55,755 nucleotides of DNA from an uncultured Lachnospiraceae bacterium (GCA_902786205.1 CADABQ010000016.1:1-55755); one strand, 5' to 3'; counted from the stretch's first letter, positions 40,957 to 51,149 are shown. Notes: generated from the letters alone by a model not told the origin. A program made the numbers and translations.

Positions 40957-41871
40957 TTAATCCAGTTTTGATTTCTTTTCATCCTGCTTTTCTAATTTTT
41001 CAAGTTCCTTCAATTCTTTCATTTCCTTTGCAGACGCAACCTTATCTTTCCGACGTCTTGGTTTAAATCGCAATTTCTCTACCGGATAATCCTTTACCTC
41101 TTTTTCATCATTCTCCGTTGTAATCAGCACACGAACCATCTGTTTTAATACACTAACAGTTTGAACTTCACCTCGGAATCCATCTACTGTCTCTACACGA
41201 TCACCCACATTTGGAAGTTTACTATTTAATTCCTCATATGCCTCTTCCTCATTTTTAAGACAACACATAAGTCTTCCACATACACCGGAAATCTTAGTTG
41301 GATTTAACGATAAATTTTGCTCTTTTGCCATTTTAATAGAAACAGGCGCAAACTCTGTCAGATAAGTATGGCAACACAACGGTCTTCCGCAAATACCAAT
41401 GCCACCTAAAATCTTTGTCTCATCTCTCACACCAATTTGTCTTAATTCAATTCGAGTCTTAAATACAGATGCAAGGTCTTTCACTAATTCTCTAAAATCG
41501 ATACGACCATCCGCAGTAAAATAAAATAGAATTTTGTTGTTGTCAAATGTATATTCAGTTTCAACCAATTTCATTGCCAATCCATGTTTTACAATTTTCT
41601 CCTTGCAAATCTTAAAGGCTTCTTTCTCTTTTTCATGATTTTTCTTCTGTGCCTTCTCGTCCGCCTCCGTTGCAATCCTAAGAACAGGTTTTAACGGTTG
41701 CATAATTTCATCGTCTGAAACTTTCTTAGGACTTAAAACAACCGAACCATATTCCACGCCTCTTGCGGTTTCCACAATAACATGGTCTCCCTTCTTTACT
41801 TGAAGTTTCGAAGGACTAAAATAATAAATTTTTCCCGCTGTTCGAAATCGAACTCCAATCACTGTTACCAC
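40957..41871 (-). CDS. ricT: PSP1-domain protein RicT (YaaT)
   Basis: A 304-residue PSP1-family protein. In B. subtilis RicT works with RicA and RicF as a [4Fe-4S] complex that promotes RNase Y mRNA maturation and Spo0A phosphorelay. The cysteine clusters are visible in GIGICGRPLCCHTYLTEF and ISGVCGRLMCCLKNEEE. The tail is Lys/Glu-rich. The frame opens at a TTG at 41883, but GGAGG lies inside its first codons, making GTG at 41871 the likely start. It sits between holB and trmN6, as in B. subtilis. Confidence 0.94.
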   Translation of the reverse strand: MVTVIGVRFRTAGKIYYFSPSKLQVKKGDHVIVETARGVEYGSVVLSPKKVSDDEIMQPLKPVLRIATEADEKAQKKNHEKEKEAFKICKEKIVKHGLAMKLVETEYTFDNNKILFYFTADGRIDFRELVKDLASVFKTRIELRQIGVRDETKILGGIGICGRPLCCHTYLTEFAPVSIKMAKEQNLSLNPTKISGVCGRLMCCLKNEEEAYEELNSKLPNVGDRVETVDGFRGEVQTVSVLKQMVRVLITTENDEKEVKDYPVEKLRFKPRRRKDKVASAKEMKELKELEKLEKQDEKKSKLD

Positions 41872-41909
41872 AATTGCCTCCAATCTGATTTTAAATCTTT
41901 TCCTTTATT

Positions 41910-42896
41910 TCAATTTTCTTTCATTACACAGATCATAAGTTCCATTGCTGTATCAAAATTAACGTTTGCTTTCAAACGAATCTTTGCTTTTTCAATGGCC
42001 TGTATAACAGCCTCAATCCCCTCATATTGCTTACTTTCCGCCTGTTTTCGTATCGTTGCAACTTCGTCAGCAAATAATAATCCATTCGGATCTTGAGTCA
42101 CCTTAAACATAAGAACATCTCGATACCACAAAAGCATCAAGTCAAGATAATCGTTCACATCTTGTTTTTTCTCAGCCATTGTCTTTATAAATTGCATAAT
42201 TTCATAATTCTTCATTTCATCAATGTGACTCAATACATGAATCGTGTCTTTCTTTATCTCTGTAAATTGCTCACTGGAAGAATACCGAATTGCCTTTCCC
42301 ACATTTCCTTGTGAAAACTTTGCACTCAGTTCTGCCACATAATCTGGCACCTGTCTTTGTTCCATTAAATATTTCTTGATCAAATTTGCTGCGACCGGTT
42401 TTAATTGCAAGGTCACGCAACGAGATAAAATAGTAGGCAAAAATGTATTTATATTATCTGTAAGCAATAAAAATACCGCATATTCTGGTGGTTCCTCAAT
42501 GGTTTTTAATAAGGCGTTCTGTGCCTGCTCCGTCATCTTTTCACCATCCGGAATAATATATATCTTATACGGACTGCTATATGGTTTTATCAACACATCT
42601 TCGTTTACCTGGGTTCGGATATCATCCACACCAAGGCTTACTTTTTCATGTGTAACATACTTTATATCCGGCTGATTTCCACCCTCTACCTGTAAACAAG
42701 AATGACATACTCCACAAGGATTAATGCCCTTTTTTTCACACTGCAAAGTGCTGGCAAAAATCTGTGCGAATAAATGTTTTCCCGAACCTTTTTCGCCAGA
42801 TAAAATATATGCATGTGAAATTTTATTTTCTTCTATTCCTTTCTGAAAATAGGCAATAATATCTTCCTGTCCGATTACTTCTGTAAAATCTTTCAT
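41910..42896 (-). CDS. holB: DNA polymerase III subunit delta'
   Basis: A 328-residue clamp-loader subunit: ILSGEKGSGKHLFAQIFA (P-loop), the zinc-module cysteines in CEKKGINPCGVCHSCLQVEG, IYIIPDGEKMTEQAQNALLK (Walker B region) and LKTIEEPPEYAVFLLLT with sensor 1. The ATG at 42896 follows GAGG. The frame extends upstream without a start context, so the longer version is not used. It is part of the yaaR-holB-ricT unit. Confidence 0.95.
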   Translation of the reverse strand: MKDFTEVIGQEDIIAYFQKGIEENKISHAYILSGEKGSGKHLFAQIFASTLQCEKKGINPCGVCHSCLQVEGGNQPDIKYVTHEKVSLGVDDIRTQVNEDVLIKPYSSPYKIYIIPDGEKMTEQAQNALLKTIEEPPEYAVFLLLTDNINTFLPTILSRCVTLQLKPVAANLIKKYLMEQRQVPDYVAELSAKFSQGNVGKAIRYSSSEQFTEIKKDTIHVLSHIDEMKNYEIMQFIKTMAEKKQDVNDYLDLMLLWYRDVLMFKVTQDPNGLLFADEVATIRKQAESKQYEGIEAVIQAIEKAKIRLKANVNFDTAMELMICVMKEN

Positions 42897-43002
42897 TTTC
42901 GCCACCTCTTCCCTTGAAGCAAAAACTGAAAAAAACAATCTGTGCTTACACAGAAATAGTTTTATCCGTTCATGCCCCACCCGATATTCGATTTTCTATC
43001 TA

Positions 43003-43446
43003 TTATGTCAATATATCCAATAACATACCACGTATCTCATCTACTCGTTCCAGTATTGCCAAATGGTCTTTTTCATCTTTTATCAGTTCGGATGCCAATT
43101 GATCTAAACTCTCATTCACCAACTTTACAATACCATAGACACGATGTCTGCCGCGTCGATCCAAAAAATTTTCACGACTAAACTTATGAGAACGGGTCAC
43201 GACCTCATTTAAAAATGATTGAATCAAAGTACGATACTGCTTCATATCACGAATATCCATACGTTTACTGATACGTTTTCCCTGCTGTGTAATTTCTTCC
43301 ATCATGACAGTCAATCTTGCCTGTAAATCAGCTTCTTCAATCTGACTGGCAAGGGTAAACTTAAATGTACCATCTGTTACTTCATTTGTATTTTTTGTCC
43401 CCATATCCGTATTAATCTGCTGCATCTGATTTATCTTAAAATCCAT
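43003..43446 (-). CDS. YaaR family protein (DUF327)
   Basis: A 147-residue helical protein of the YaaR/DUF327 family: [24 protein letters not shown] segment, [20 protein letters not shown] and [20 protein letters not shown]. Function is unknown. In B. subtilis yaaR also precedes holB. A weak GGGG ribosome site lies before the ATG. It is cotranscribed with holB, 106 bp downstream. Confidence 0.88.
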   Translation of the reverse strand: MDFKINQMQQINTDMGTKNTNEVTDGTFKFTLASQIEEADLQARLTVMMEEITQQGKRISKRMDIRDMKQYRTLIQSFLNEVVTRSHKFSRENFLDRRGRHRVYGIVKLVNESLDQLASELIKDEKDHLAILERVDEIRGMLLDILT

Positions 43447-43540
43447 ATCTCACGCACCCCGTATTCTCCCTATTTTTCGTGCCTCTCCTTGTTTCTATTG
43501 TAGCCTAAACAGTTAACAAAAGCAAGGTATCTTTTCCCCT

Positions 43541-44128
43541 CTAACTATGATACCCACGGATTGTTTCTTCTATTTTCTTTAGGCACTGTTCCATGTCTAC
43601 ATTATCATAACGGGCAGTTATCTTACATTGTTTCAACCTTTCCTCTGAAAAATCCTTGTCATCTGCCAAAAAACGTCTACACAATTCCTGATATTTTGGT
43701 TGTTTCTGCTGCCTTTCCCTATACAATGCCCTGGAAAGCCGTTCCCCATCTTCTACCTGAATATAAATAGGAATTACCTGCTCTGCTCCAAAATAAGATA
43801 CAATCTGTTCATAGCCCTCCAATGTATTAATTAAGATTACGTCCTCCTCCCCGGAAAACTGTGCATCATTTACAGTAAAATAACTCCATACACCATGCAC
43901 TGTATTGTAATCTCTATATTCAATAATTTTTTTCTGCTCTTTCATTTGTTTATACGTAACCGTATCCACAAAATGATATTCTACTCCTTCTTTTTCCCCT
44001 TCCCGGATAGGGCGGGTTGTATATGGAACAACTGGTTTTATAGAAAGTTCCTTTTTCTTTAGCAGCTCCTTATAAATCGTATCCTTTCCAGTTGCACTTT
44101 TTCCCATGATTACAAATATCTTATTCAT
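43541..44128 (-). CDS. Guanylate-kinase-like NMP kinase
   Basis: A 195-residue P-loop kinase: FVIMGKSATGKDTIYKELL (Walker A) and PYTTRPIREGEKEGVEYHFV, the GMP-binding TTRPxRxGExxGxxYHFV motif of guanylate kinases. The remainder, with a lid-like RALYRERQQKQ, is more diverged than canonical Gmk. It occupies the place of tmk between the decarboxylase and yaaR in B. subtilis. It may be a second guanylate kinase or a specialised NMP kinase. Confidence 0.82.
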   Translation of the reverse strand: MNKIFVIMGKSATGKDTIYKELLKKKELSIKPVVPYTTRPIREGEKEGVEYHFVDTVTYKQMKEQKKIIEYRDYNTVHGVWSYFTVNDAQFSGEEDVILINTLEGYEQIVSYFGAEQVIPIYIQVEDGERLSRALYRERQQKQPKYQELCRRFLADDKDFSEERLKQCKITARYDNVDMEQCLKKIEETIRGYHS

Positions 44129-44139
44129 CTTATCCCTTT

Positions 44140-45588
44140 CTAATCCTTTACGATCAAAAACGTATCCTCCACAATTCCTTTTACAGAAAGTCCCTGGCGA
44201 CTACATTCTTCCACATAAGAAATCAGCTCTGTCGTAATTTTTTCACCTGGTACCACAAGAGGAATTCCAGGTGGATATAAATAAATATACTCCTTTGCAA
44301 CTTTTCCTTTCGACTGTGCAAAAGAAATCTGCGTCCCCTCTTTTTGTTCTACTTCATATGGAGAATACACAAATTCGTTTTCCGTACGTGGTGGCTGCGC
44401 AATACACGTTTTTCTTTGATACAAAACATCTTTTGCCCGTTCCTGTGCCTTTTCGTTTACATCTTCTAATGCCTGATACAGTCGTTGAAAACCTTCCGCT
44501 GTATCCATAACACTAGTCATAGCAATTACGTATGACATAGATGCCATCTCCAGCTCCAAGTGATGCACCTCTCTCAAATATGCATACAATTCTGCACCTG
44601 AAAATAAATTGTCTTTGACACCGAACACAATCTTTCCTTTATCATAATCAAATACTGCTGCCTCTTTCGACTCTTTTGCTCCATCGTACAATAAAATCAT
44701 AGGCAATCGTTCTAATTGTTTGCGCAACTCACACAATTGTCTTTCATATTGTAAAAATGTACCTTCCTTTTCCTTACGACAATAATCCATACACCAAGCA
44801 ATGCCAGACATCATTATATAAGACGGACTGGAGGTCTGATAAATATCAAAATATTGTTTTAGCTTTTTTCTATCCACCAATTTTCCCTGTACATGCAATA
44901 ATGCAGTCTGTGTAAAAGCAGGCAATGTTTTGTGTACACTCTCTACCACAAGATCTGCTCCTTGTTGCAATGCAGATTTTGGCGAATCCTTTTGTATTCC
45001 AAAGTGTGCCCCATGCGCTTGATCCACTAGCAATGGAATTCCATGCGCATGTACCACCTTTGCAATAGCATTAATATCAGATACCACCCCTTCATACGTA
45101 GGAGATGTCACAACAACTAATCGAATTTGTGGGTGTTTTATCAACATTTTTTCAATATTTTCGCAAATAATTCCACAATTTATCCACATTTTATCCGAAA
45201 TCTGTGGATAACTATAGTAAGGATGCAATTCATTGATAAATATTCCGTGATATACTGCTTTATGACAATTTCTCGCCACAAGAATTTCATCTCCATGCTT
45301 TACACAGGCACTGATTGCGGTCAATAATCCTGCTGTAGTGCCGTTTATCAACAAGAAGGATTGCTCCGCCCCACGAAATGCAGCAATTTCCTCCATTAAA
45401 TCCTTTAAAATTCCCTGTGCATCATGTAAATCATCAAAACCGTCAATTTCTGTAATATCCATTGCGTAGGGATTCCATACAGGCATAACATCTACCCTTC
45501 TTTTATGTCCAGGCATATGAAACGGATAGGCATCCGTATTTGCATATTGATTCAATTTGTCATACAATTTTTCTTTCTTTTTTTCCAT
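44140..45588 (-). CDS. Orn/Lys/Arg decarboxylase family protein (YaaO-like)
   Basis: A 482-residue PLP enzyme of the major-domain Orn/Lys/Arg decarboxylase family. It opens FHMPGHKRR; the cofactor region is FLLINGTTAGLLTAI and VDQAHGAHFG, and the Schiff-base lysine is in SVHKTLPAFTQTALLHV. The C-terminal domain ends GEKITTELISYV. The short form lacks the wing domain of E. coli enzymes, as in B. subtilis YaaO and SpeA. It may make a diamine for polyamine synthesis; the substrate is not determinable. It overlaps the nfo end by spacing only (9 bp). Confidence 0.9.
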   Translation of the reverse strand: MEKKKEKLYDKLNQYANTDAYPFHMPGHKRRVDVMPVWNPYAMDITEIDGFDDLHDAQGILKDLMEEIAAFRGAEQSFLLINGTTAGLLTAISACVKHGDEILVARNCHKAVYHGIFINELHPYYSYPQISDKMWINCGIICENIEKMLIKHPQIRLVVVTSPTYEGVVSDINAIAKVVHAHGIPLLVDQAHGAHFGIQKDSPKSALQQGADLVVESVHKTLPAFTQTALLHVQGKLVDRKKLKQYFDIYQTSSPSYIMMSGIAWCMDYCRKEKEGTFLQYERQLCELRKQLERLPMILLYDGAKESKEAAVFDYDKGKIVFGVKDNLFSGAELYAYLREVHHLELEMASMSYVIAMTSVMDTAEGFQRLYQALEDVNEKAQERAKDVLYQRKTCIAQPPRTENEFVYSPYEVEQKEGTQISFAQSKGKVAKEYIYLYPPGIPLVVPGEKITTELISYVEECSRQGLSVKGIVEDTFLIVKD

Positions 45589-45597
45589 TCTACAAAC

Positions 45598-46500
45598 CTA
45601 GTTTTCCTTTAACACCTTTTCTTTTAATTCTGGATCAAACACACCATTTCGAAGCATGGCAATTTCCCACTTATAAGGTGGAAATGTTTTCTTTTTATCA
45701 TCTGGCAATGGAATATAAGGAGTTTCCAGAATTTTCGGAATATTCTCGAAGTCAGGAGCATATACAATGTTTTTTAATACCTCAAATCCAATTGCCCCAA
45801 ATCCAATATTTTCATGTCTATCCTTGGCCGCACCCAAGGCATTTTTACTATCATTAATATGAAATACTGCTATCTGCTCTTTTCCAATTACACGATCAAA
45901 TGCCTCCATTACTTTATCAAAATCCTGCACAAGATCATAGCCTGCATCATTTGTATGACAAGTGTCAAAACATACGCGCAATTTATCAGAATATTTTACT
46001 CCATCATATATTTTTGCAAGTTCTTCAAAATTTCTACCAATCTCACTACCTTTTCCTGCCATGGTTTCCAAGGCAATATGAACCGGCGTATCCTTTGTCA
46101 ACACTTCGTTTAATCCTTTTATAATTTGTTCCGTTCCAGCATCTACGCCTGCTCCCACATGAGAACCGGGATGAAGAACCAATGTTTTACTACCCATAGC
46201 ATCCGTTCTCTCAATTTCCTTTGCCAAAAACTCTACTGCCAATTCATAGGTTTCTGGTTTAATCGTATTGGCAAGGTTAATGATATATGGTGCATGTACT
46301 ACAAATTCCTCAATCCCTTGTTCACGCATAAGCTCCCAGCCCTCTTCCACGCGAAGCTCTGAAATCTCTTTTCGTCTTGTATTTTGAGGTGCTCCGGTAT
46401 ATACCATAAACGTATTCGCTCCATAAGAAAGTGCTTCCTTTACAGAGCCTAAAAACATTTCTTTTCCCTTCATTCCCACATGAGAACCAATTTTCAACAT
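45598..46500 (-). CDS. nfo: Endonuclease IV (AP endonuclease)
   Basis: A 300-residue Nfo-type TIM barrel that cleaves DNA at abasic sites. It starts [11 protein letters not shown]. Zn ligands are visible in [46 protein letters not shown] and [11 protein letters not shown] with DRHENIGFG. Length is slightly over the usual 280. The ATG follows GGAGG. It is first in a unit with the decarboxylase and downstream block. Confidence 0.95.
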   Translation of the reverse strand: MLKIGSHVGMKGKEMFLGSVKEALSYGANTFMVYTGAPQNTRRKEISELRVEEGWELMREQGIEEFVVHAPYIINLANTIKPETYELAVEFLAKEIERTDAMGSKTLVLHPGSHVGAGVDAGTEQIIKGLNEVLTKDTPVHIALETMAGKGSEIGRNFEELAKIYDGVKYSDKLRVCFDTCHTNDAGYDLVQDFDKVMEAFDRVIGKEQIAVFHINDSKNALGAAKDRHENIGFGAIGFEVLKNIVYAPDFENIPKILETPYIPLPDDKKKTFPPYKWEIAMLRNGVFDPELKEKVLKEN

Positions 46501-46546
46501 ATTCCTACCTCCAATTATAACTTATTGCAAAATTTTATAACCTTTT

Positions 46547-47275
46547 TTATCTTCTTCCAGATACTATTTTTCCACTTTTTTTACTTATAACCATCTTGTG
46601 TGGTATTTTTGCAGTATCATCCATCGCTGCGTCAAACCATACTACTAATTTTTTCTTTTGTATTTTCACTTTGTATGGCCAATAATATTTTGTATGATTA
46701 AAATTAGTTTTCCAATAAATCTTTCCATTCTTTGAAATTTTAACCATAGTATTATCATAATATGTAGTTATATAACAAATCCCATTTTTCTGAATATTTA
46801 GAGAGGTTGCACCAGCTAAATTTTCGTTCTTTACATCACATATCTTTTTTCCTGTTTTTTTATTCAATCGTATAAGTCTACTTGCTGTTACAATATATAC
46901 AGAATTTCCTTTCACTTTACACAACACGCATGATATTTCCCCAGCTGATTCTTTGGGCGTTCGATATTGCCAAACAACTCTTCCTTTCTTGTCAATTCCC
47001 TTTACAATTCCATAAAACTTATAATTCTTATTCTGTTCCTTTTCTATAACCTTAATCTTTACTACCTTATTTTTAACACTTACATTTTTTATGATTCTGA
47101 CTCTTACTACTGTATCCTTGGCACTTGCATTTGTTTTTCCACAAAAGGAAAAAGATAGGCACAATACAAGTACAAACACTAAACTAACTCTTATACTTTT
47201 TTTCTTATTCATTTTTAATTTTCCCCCTTTTTCATTTTCAACATACCTCTTTAATTCTTCTAACAAATCTTTCAC
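46547..47275 (-). CDS. Secreted protein with short beta-propeller-like repeats, unknown function
   Basis: A 242-residue frame. Residues 22-52 form a classical signal peptide (KKKSIRVSLVFVLVLCLSF), and the rest is Lys-rich with repeats such as GKKICDVKN and KNGKIYWKTN that resemble PQQ/WD-like blades. Two starts compete: GTG at 47275 after AGGAG-ACAGGA, giving a charged 21-residue extension before the signal peptide, and ATG at 47212 after GGGGG. The second fits export better. Function is unknown. Confidence 0.65.
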   Translation of the reverse strand: MKDLLEELKRYVENEKGGKLKMNKKKSIRVSLVFVLVLCLSFSFCGKTNASAKDTVVRVRIIKNVSVKNKVVKIKVIEKEQNKNYKFYGIVKGIDKKGRVVWQYRTPKESAGEISCVLCKVKGNSVYIVTASRLIRLNKKTGKKICDVKNENLAGATSLNIQKNGICYITTYYDNTMVKISKNGKIYWKTNFNHTKYYWPYKVKIQKKKLVVWFDAAMDDTAKIPHKMVISKKSGKIVSGRR

Positions 47276-47367
47276 TCCTGTCTCCTATGCTTCCTAAATA
47301 GTAATAACATTCACATCTTAGTATATCGGATTTTTCCAAAACTTTCTACCTAAATTCCCTTCCTGTA

Positions 47368-47397
47368 TTGACTTTTATACAGTTCTTTTATTATAAT
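47368..47397 (+). promoter_or_regulatory. Promoter of tRNA-Arg
   Basis: TTGACT (47368-47373), an 18-bp spacer and TATAAT (47392-47397), about 80 bp before the tRNA. The transcript could continue into the L,D-transpeptidase gene, as no terminator lies between. Confidence 0.6.
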
Positions 47398-47476
47398 GGA
47401 CTTTAGTTGATAAGGCTTGCATATATTGTATCATTTCCAGCATTATCACTGCCGTTTTACAATGTATGTATTTTAT

Positions 47477-47548
47477 GCCCTCATAGTTAAATGGATATAA
47501 CAAACCCCTCCTAAGGGTTAGTTGCAGGTTCGATTCCTACTGGGGGTG
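47477..47548 (+). tRNA. tRNA-Arg (anticodon CCT)
   Basis: A 72-nt cloverleaf: acceptor GCCCTCA / TGGGGGT with wobble pairs, anticodon arm AACCC-CTCCTAA-GGGTT giving CCT, T-arm TGCAGGTTCGATTCCTACT-like. It decodes AGG. The discriminator is G at 47548; CCA is not encoded. Confidence 0.93.
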
Positions 47549-47634
47549 CTCTTACAAAAGATGGAGTGTATTTACGCTCCATTTTTATAATGTGGGAAAA
47601 CATCTATATTTTCGTAAAAATGAGGGGTATGATT

Positions 47635-49038
47635 ATGAAAAAAGAAACAAATTTACGCAAAATTCTTTTGTGTACACTATTTATTTCTTTGGCTGCTATT
47701 TTTCTAGCTTATCTTGGTTTTGTCATTTATTTTTCCAACCATTTTCTTTTTCACACAGAAATAAATGGAATTGACGCAACTGGTATGACAGCACAGCAAT
47801 TAGAAGATGCCTTTGCCAAAGAAGTGGACGACTATTCCCTGACAATACAGGGACGAAATGATTTGACAGATACGATTTCTGCCAGTGATATTTCCATGAA
47901 ATATACTACAAACAAAGAAATACATGATTTATTAAAAAAACAAAATCAATTTCTTTGGATCGGTTCTGTCTTTCATGCAACCAAAAAGGATGTAACACAT
48001 TGTATTTCCTTTGATGAAGATCAACTGAAGGTACGTTGTGATTCTTTAGCTTTCTTTAAAAAGGAAAACATTACAAAACCAAAAAACGCCACGATTGCTT
48101 ACCTGAAAGGACAGGGATATTGTCTGATTAGTGAAAAGGCAGGTACAAAGGTAAATAAAAAAGCATTACAAAAGAACGTAAAAGAAGCAATTCTAACGTT
48201 GGAACCTTCCCTTTCTCTGGAGCGAAGCAAATGCTATGTAAAGCCAACAATTACGGTTGAAACGCCAAAGCTCAAAAAGCTATATGCTAAAATACAACGC
48301 TATTCAAATGCAAAGATTACTTATACTTTTGGTTCTAAAAAGGCTGTTGTAGATAGCTCAAAAATACATAATTGGATTACTGTTGACAATAAAAAGATGA
48401 AAGCAAATATTAACAAAGATAAGGTTCGTTCCTACATCGATACATTAGCTTCCACTCATAATACATATGGTAGAAACCGTACTTTTACTTGTTCTACTGG
48501 AAAAAAAGCAACCGTATCTGGAGGAGACTATGGATGGCTTATGGACCGTGAAAAAGAAACAGATTCACTTATTCGCCTGATTCAAAAGGGTGCAAAAAAG
48601 AAAAAACAGCCAACCTATTTACAAACGGCAGCTTCTCACGGAACACCCGACTGGGGAAATACCTATGTAGAAATCAATCTTAGCCAGCAACATCTCTGGT
48701 ATTATAAAAATAAGAAGCTGATTATAGATAGCGATTTTGTATCCGGAAACATAAGTAAAGGATACAATACACCACAAGGTGTTTATAGTATCATGTATTT
48801 GGAACGAAATGCTATTCTTGGAGCTAGATCCAATGCAGATTACCGCACACCTGTATCTTATTGGATGCCTTTCAATGGTGGTATTGGTATGCATGACGCC
48901 ACTTGGCGAAGCAAATTTGGTGGTTCCATCTACCTGACAAATGGCTCACACGGTTGCATTAATTTACCAAAGGCAGTTGCTGCAACTATCTTTGCAAATA
49001 TTAGTTCTAAAACACCGGTTATTTGTTATTTTAATTAA
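47635..49038 (+). CDS. L,D-transpeptidase (YkuD) with peptidoglycan-binding-like region
   Basis: A 467-residue protein with an N-terminal membrane anchor (about residues 10-33) and a central region of PG_binding_4-like modules (ITYTFGSKKAVVDSSKI, GGDYGWLMD). The C-terminal YkuD domain has the catalytic motif NGSHGCINLP with Cys near residue 441 and the conserved His in GIGMHDATW. It forms 3-3 peptidoglycan cross-links or attaches proteins outside the cell. The start is ATG at 47635 after GAGGGG. It follows tRNA-Arg directly. Confidence 0.93.
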   Translation: MKKETNLRKILLCTLFISLAAIFLAYLGFVIYFSNHFLFHTEINGIDATGMTAQQLEDAFAKEVDDYSLTIQGRNDLTDTISASDISMKYTTNKEIHDLLKKQNQFLWIGSVFHATKKDVTHCISFDEDQLKVRCDSLAFFKKENITKPKNATIAYLKGQGYCLISEKAGTKVNKKALQKNVKEAILTLEPSLSLERSKCYVKPTITVETPKLKKLYAKIQRYSNAKITYTFGSKKAVVDSSKIHNWITVDNKKMKANINKDKVRSYIDTLASTHNTYGRNRTFTCSTGKKATVSGGDYGWLMDREKETDSLIRLIQKGAKKKKQPTYLQTAASHGTPDWGNTYVEINLSQQHLWYYKNKKLIIDSDFVSGNISKGYNTPQGVYSIMYLERNAILGARSNADYRTPVSYWMPFNGGIGMHDATWRSKFGGSIYLTNGSHGCINLPKAVAATIFANISSKTPVICYFN

Positions 49039-49083
49039 ATAATGCAGTTTGATATAGGAACAAAATGTAGCAAATTTCTATAG

Positions 49084-49126
49084 AAAAAAACACCTGAATG
49101 CAAATAGATTGCATTCAGGTGTTTTT
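49084..49126. terminator. Bidirectional terminator
   Basis: A perfect stem AAAAACACCTGAATGCA / TGCATTCAGGTGTTTTT with a 9-nt loop. It ends the L,D-transpeptidase gene and lies behind tRNA-Glu on the other strand. Confidence 0.9.
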
Positions 49127-49159
49127 CGGGTTGGGCTGTTTTTATTGTAAAAAACAGAA

Positions 49160-49231
49160 CAGCTCGTAGGGGAATCGAACCCCTGTTTCCGCCGTGAGAG
49201 GGCGGCGTCTTAGCCGCTTGACCAACGAGCC
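49160..49231 (-). tRNA. tRNA-Glu (anticodon CTC)
   Basis: A 72-nt cloverleaf on the minus strand: acceptor GGCTCGT / ACGAGCT, anticodon arm CGCCGCC-CTCTCAC-GGCGG-type with CTC, T-arm AGGGGTTCGATTCCCCT. It decodes GAG. Confidence 0.93.
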
Positions 49232-49288
49232 ATATAGTAAAACTGACGAAGCCTATTCTATCATAATCTATTTTAAAAAGCAAGACTT

Positions 49289-50161
49289 TTATAACACATC
49301 ACCCTGCATCCAAATATTTCCCTTAAAACGTGCTCCTACCATTGGAATCCCTTGTAAATCTTTTTGATTAATACACAAATTAAATACCATTTCATTACAA
49401 CAAAGCGTCATCGTATATAACTCCTCTCCCGTAATAGGATTTTGAATTGCTTTCCATTCTAAAATAGTAGCAAGGACAGAATAATTGTCAGACTCTGAAC
49501 CATAAGGAATTAAACTGGTATCCACAATCGAATATAAATCTTCACTATGAATTCTTCTAGAAACTCTGGCATACGTATCTATATCTTCAATTGTCAGACT
49601 ATCAATTGCCTCTTGATTTCCACACTTGGCTTCTGTTATAAGTTTCTTTCGTAATGCCCGCTCTTCTCTGCTTTTTTGTATCTGCATTTCATTCTGCGTA
49701 ATTCCCAAAATAATTTTTCCCTCTATCGATAATGCTGACAAATATACACATCCACCCTTTGCAACAACTTGTAACATACTGCCATTTCCAAGAAAATCCC
49801 CTATATTCTTTAAATAAAAAATCATAGATACACCGAACCGTAAATCATCACACATTCCTGTATAAGCATCCGTATCAACCCTTTTGTTAATACTTACATC
49901 CTCTTTTGTACTAATATAACTTCCTTTACAATAAGGAAAATAATGACCTAAATAGAAGAATCCTTTCTCGTCATACTCTCCTACAACTCCGATTCCCACA
50001 TCTTTCATAAAATCCTTTTTAAACTCAGCAAAGCGAATCTTATTTCCCAATTCTACAATATGCTGTTCTGATGGATTTTCCATAATAATCCCAACTATCT
50101 TTTGTAAGTCTGCACGATTTTTGACATTACTAAATCCAATTGCCCGCAAATAGCTATGCAC
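49289..50161 (-). CDS. DUF3881 family protein
   Basis: A 290-residue cytoplasmic protein of a family known mainly from Lachnospiraceae: LRAIGFSNVKNRADLQKIVG at the start, DVGIGVVGEYDEKGFFYLGH and YFPYCKGSYISTKEDVSI. A coiled segment (SREERALRKKLI) precedes a C-terminal beta region. No function is known. The start is GTG after GGGAGGTG. It is a single gene. Confidence 0.85.
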   Translation of the reverse strand: MHSYLRAIGFSNVKNRADLQKIVGIIMENPSEQHIVELGNKIRFAEFKKDFMKDVGIGVVGEYDEKGFFYLGHYFPYCKGSYISTKEDVSINKRVDTDAYTGMCDDLRFGVSMIFYLKNIGDFLGNGSMLQVVAKGGCVYLSALSIEGKIILGITQNEMQIQKSREERALRKKLITEAKCGNQEAIDSLTIEDIDTYARVSRRIHSEDLYSIVDTSLIPYGSESDNYSVLATILEWKAIQNPITGEELYTMTLCCNEMVFNLCINQKDLQGIPMVGARFKGNIWMQGDVL

Positions 50162-50552
50162 CCTGTCACCTCCCTGTCCTTTTTATTATCACATTTTATC
50201 ATATATTTCCATCCGATGGAAATTTCACGTCTAGCTACTATTATAAGCAAAACCTTGCAAAGTAGCAAGGGAAAAGCGGATTATAAATATTTTATGCATA
50301 ACATTGACTTAAACCGTTATATTCCACATGCTCTGTAACTCATGATATATTTATTTCATATTTGCAATATATTTTTTCTTTATAAAATAGAAGCATATAC
50401 AAAATATATAAAATATTTTTCAAAAACTTGACATCAGAATAAATATATGTTAAAAATGATACTGCATTATTTTTTTGTCTTTAAATAATTGCAAATTAAA
50501 TAAATTTATATTACAAACAAGCAAGAAAAAGGTGAAAGCGAGGATTTTATAA
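50162..50552. promoter_or_regulatory. Intergenic region with a weak promoter
   Basis: A very AT-rich divergent region. TTGACA at 50428-50433 is followed after 16-17 bp by TTAAAA/TAAAAA, a plausible plus-strand promoter for the gene at 50553. Nothing else is recognised. Confidence 0.4.
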
Positions 50553-51149
50553 ATGAACAAAGTAAAAAAAATAATATTTGGTATTGTAGGTATTCTACTA
50601 CTATGTTTCTTAGCTTTACTTGCCATCAAACAATTTTATAGCCATGATGCTGCACTCGAAAAGGAAATGAGTACAGAAGAAGAAAACATTCAAATCTTAA
50701 CCCATACATTTCCAACCACTTTTTATGTAATTGGCGATAAAATAGATTTTAACGCTTCTATTTCCGTATACAATATTACAGGAAAGCAACTGAAAAACAT
50801 AGACCTATCTTCCAATAAACATGCAATGTTGGTAGTAAATGATTTAAAGAATACTGCTAATATGAACGAAAAGCAATGGAAAGAAATAGTTACTTTAGTA
50901 AAGAAAAATTCTAATTTAAATTGTATTTATCTTGGAACAAAAGACCTTTCTCTTTTAGCAAAAATAGGATATTATTCAGATGATGGAGATATCGATAAGA
51001 ACTCTTTATCACTAGGTATGGTTCATGAAGGAAACGAAATTATCAATTCCGTTGGCTCTTTTTCAACTGACGACAAAATGGATGATCTTGCTGCTGAATT
51101 GATGAACGAACAAGTATACTGTTTAAAAATTAGTAATAAAGAAAACTAG
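50553..51149 (+). CDS. Membrane-anchored protein of unknown function
   Basis: A 198-residue protein with one N-terminal helix (IIFGIVGILLLCFLALLAI) and an extracellular domain of about 170 residues that is acidic and mixed alpha/beta. It has a single Cys in CIYLG and another near the C-terminus. Not recognised. The ATG follows GAGG by about 10 nt. It converges on the histidine kinase and ends at a strong terminator. Confidence 0.7.
   Translation: MNKVKKIIFGIVGILLLCFLALLAIKQFYSHDAALEKEMSTEEENIQILTHTFPTTFYVIGDKIDFNASISVYNITGKQLKNIDLSSNKHAMLVVNDLKNTANMNEKQWKEIVTLVKKNSNLNCIYLGTKDLSLLAKIGYYSDDGDIDKNSLSLGMVHEGNEIINSVGSFSTDDKMDDLAAELMNEQVYCLKISNKEN

Noticed and set aside
49035..49283. 82-codon minus-strand ORF
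   Set aside because: It crosses tRNA-Glu and a terminator hairpin.
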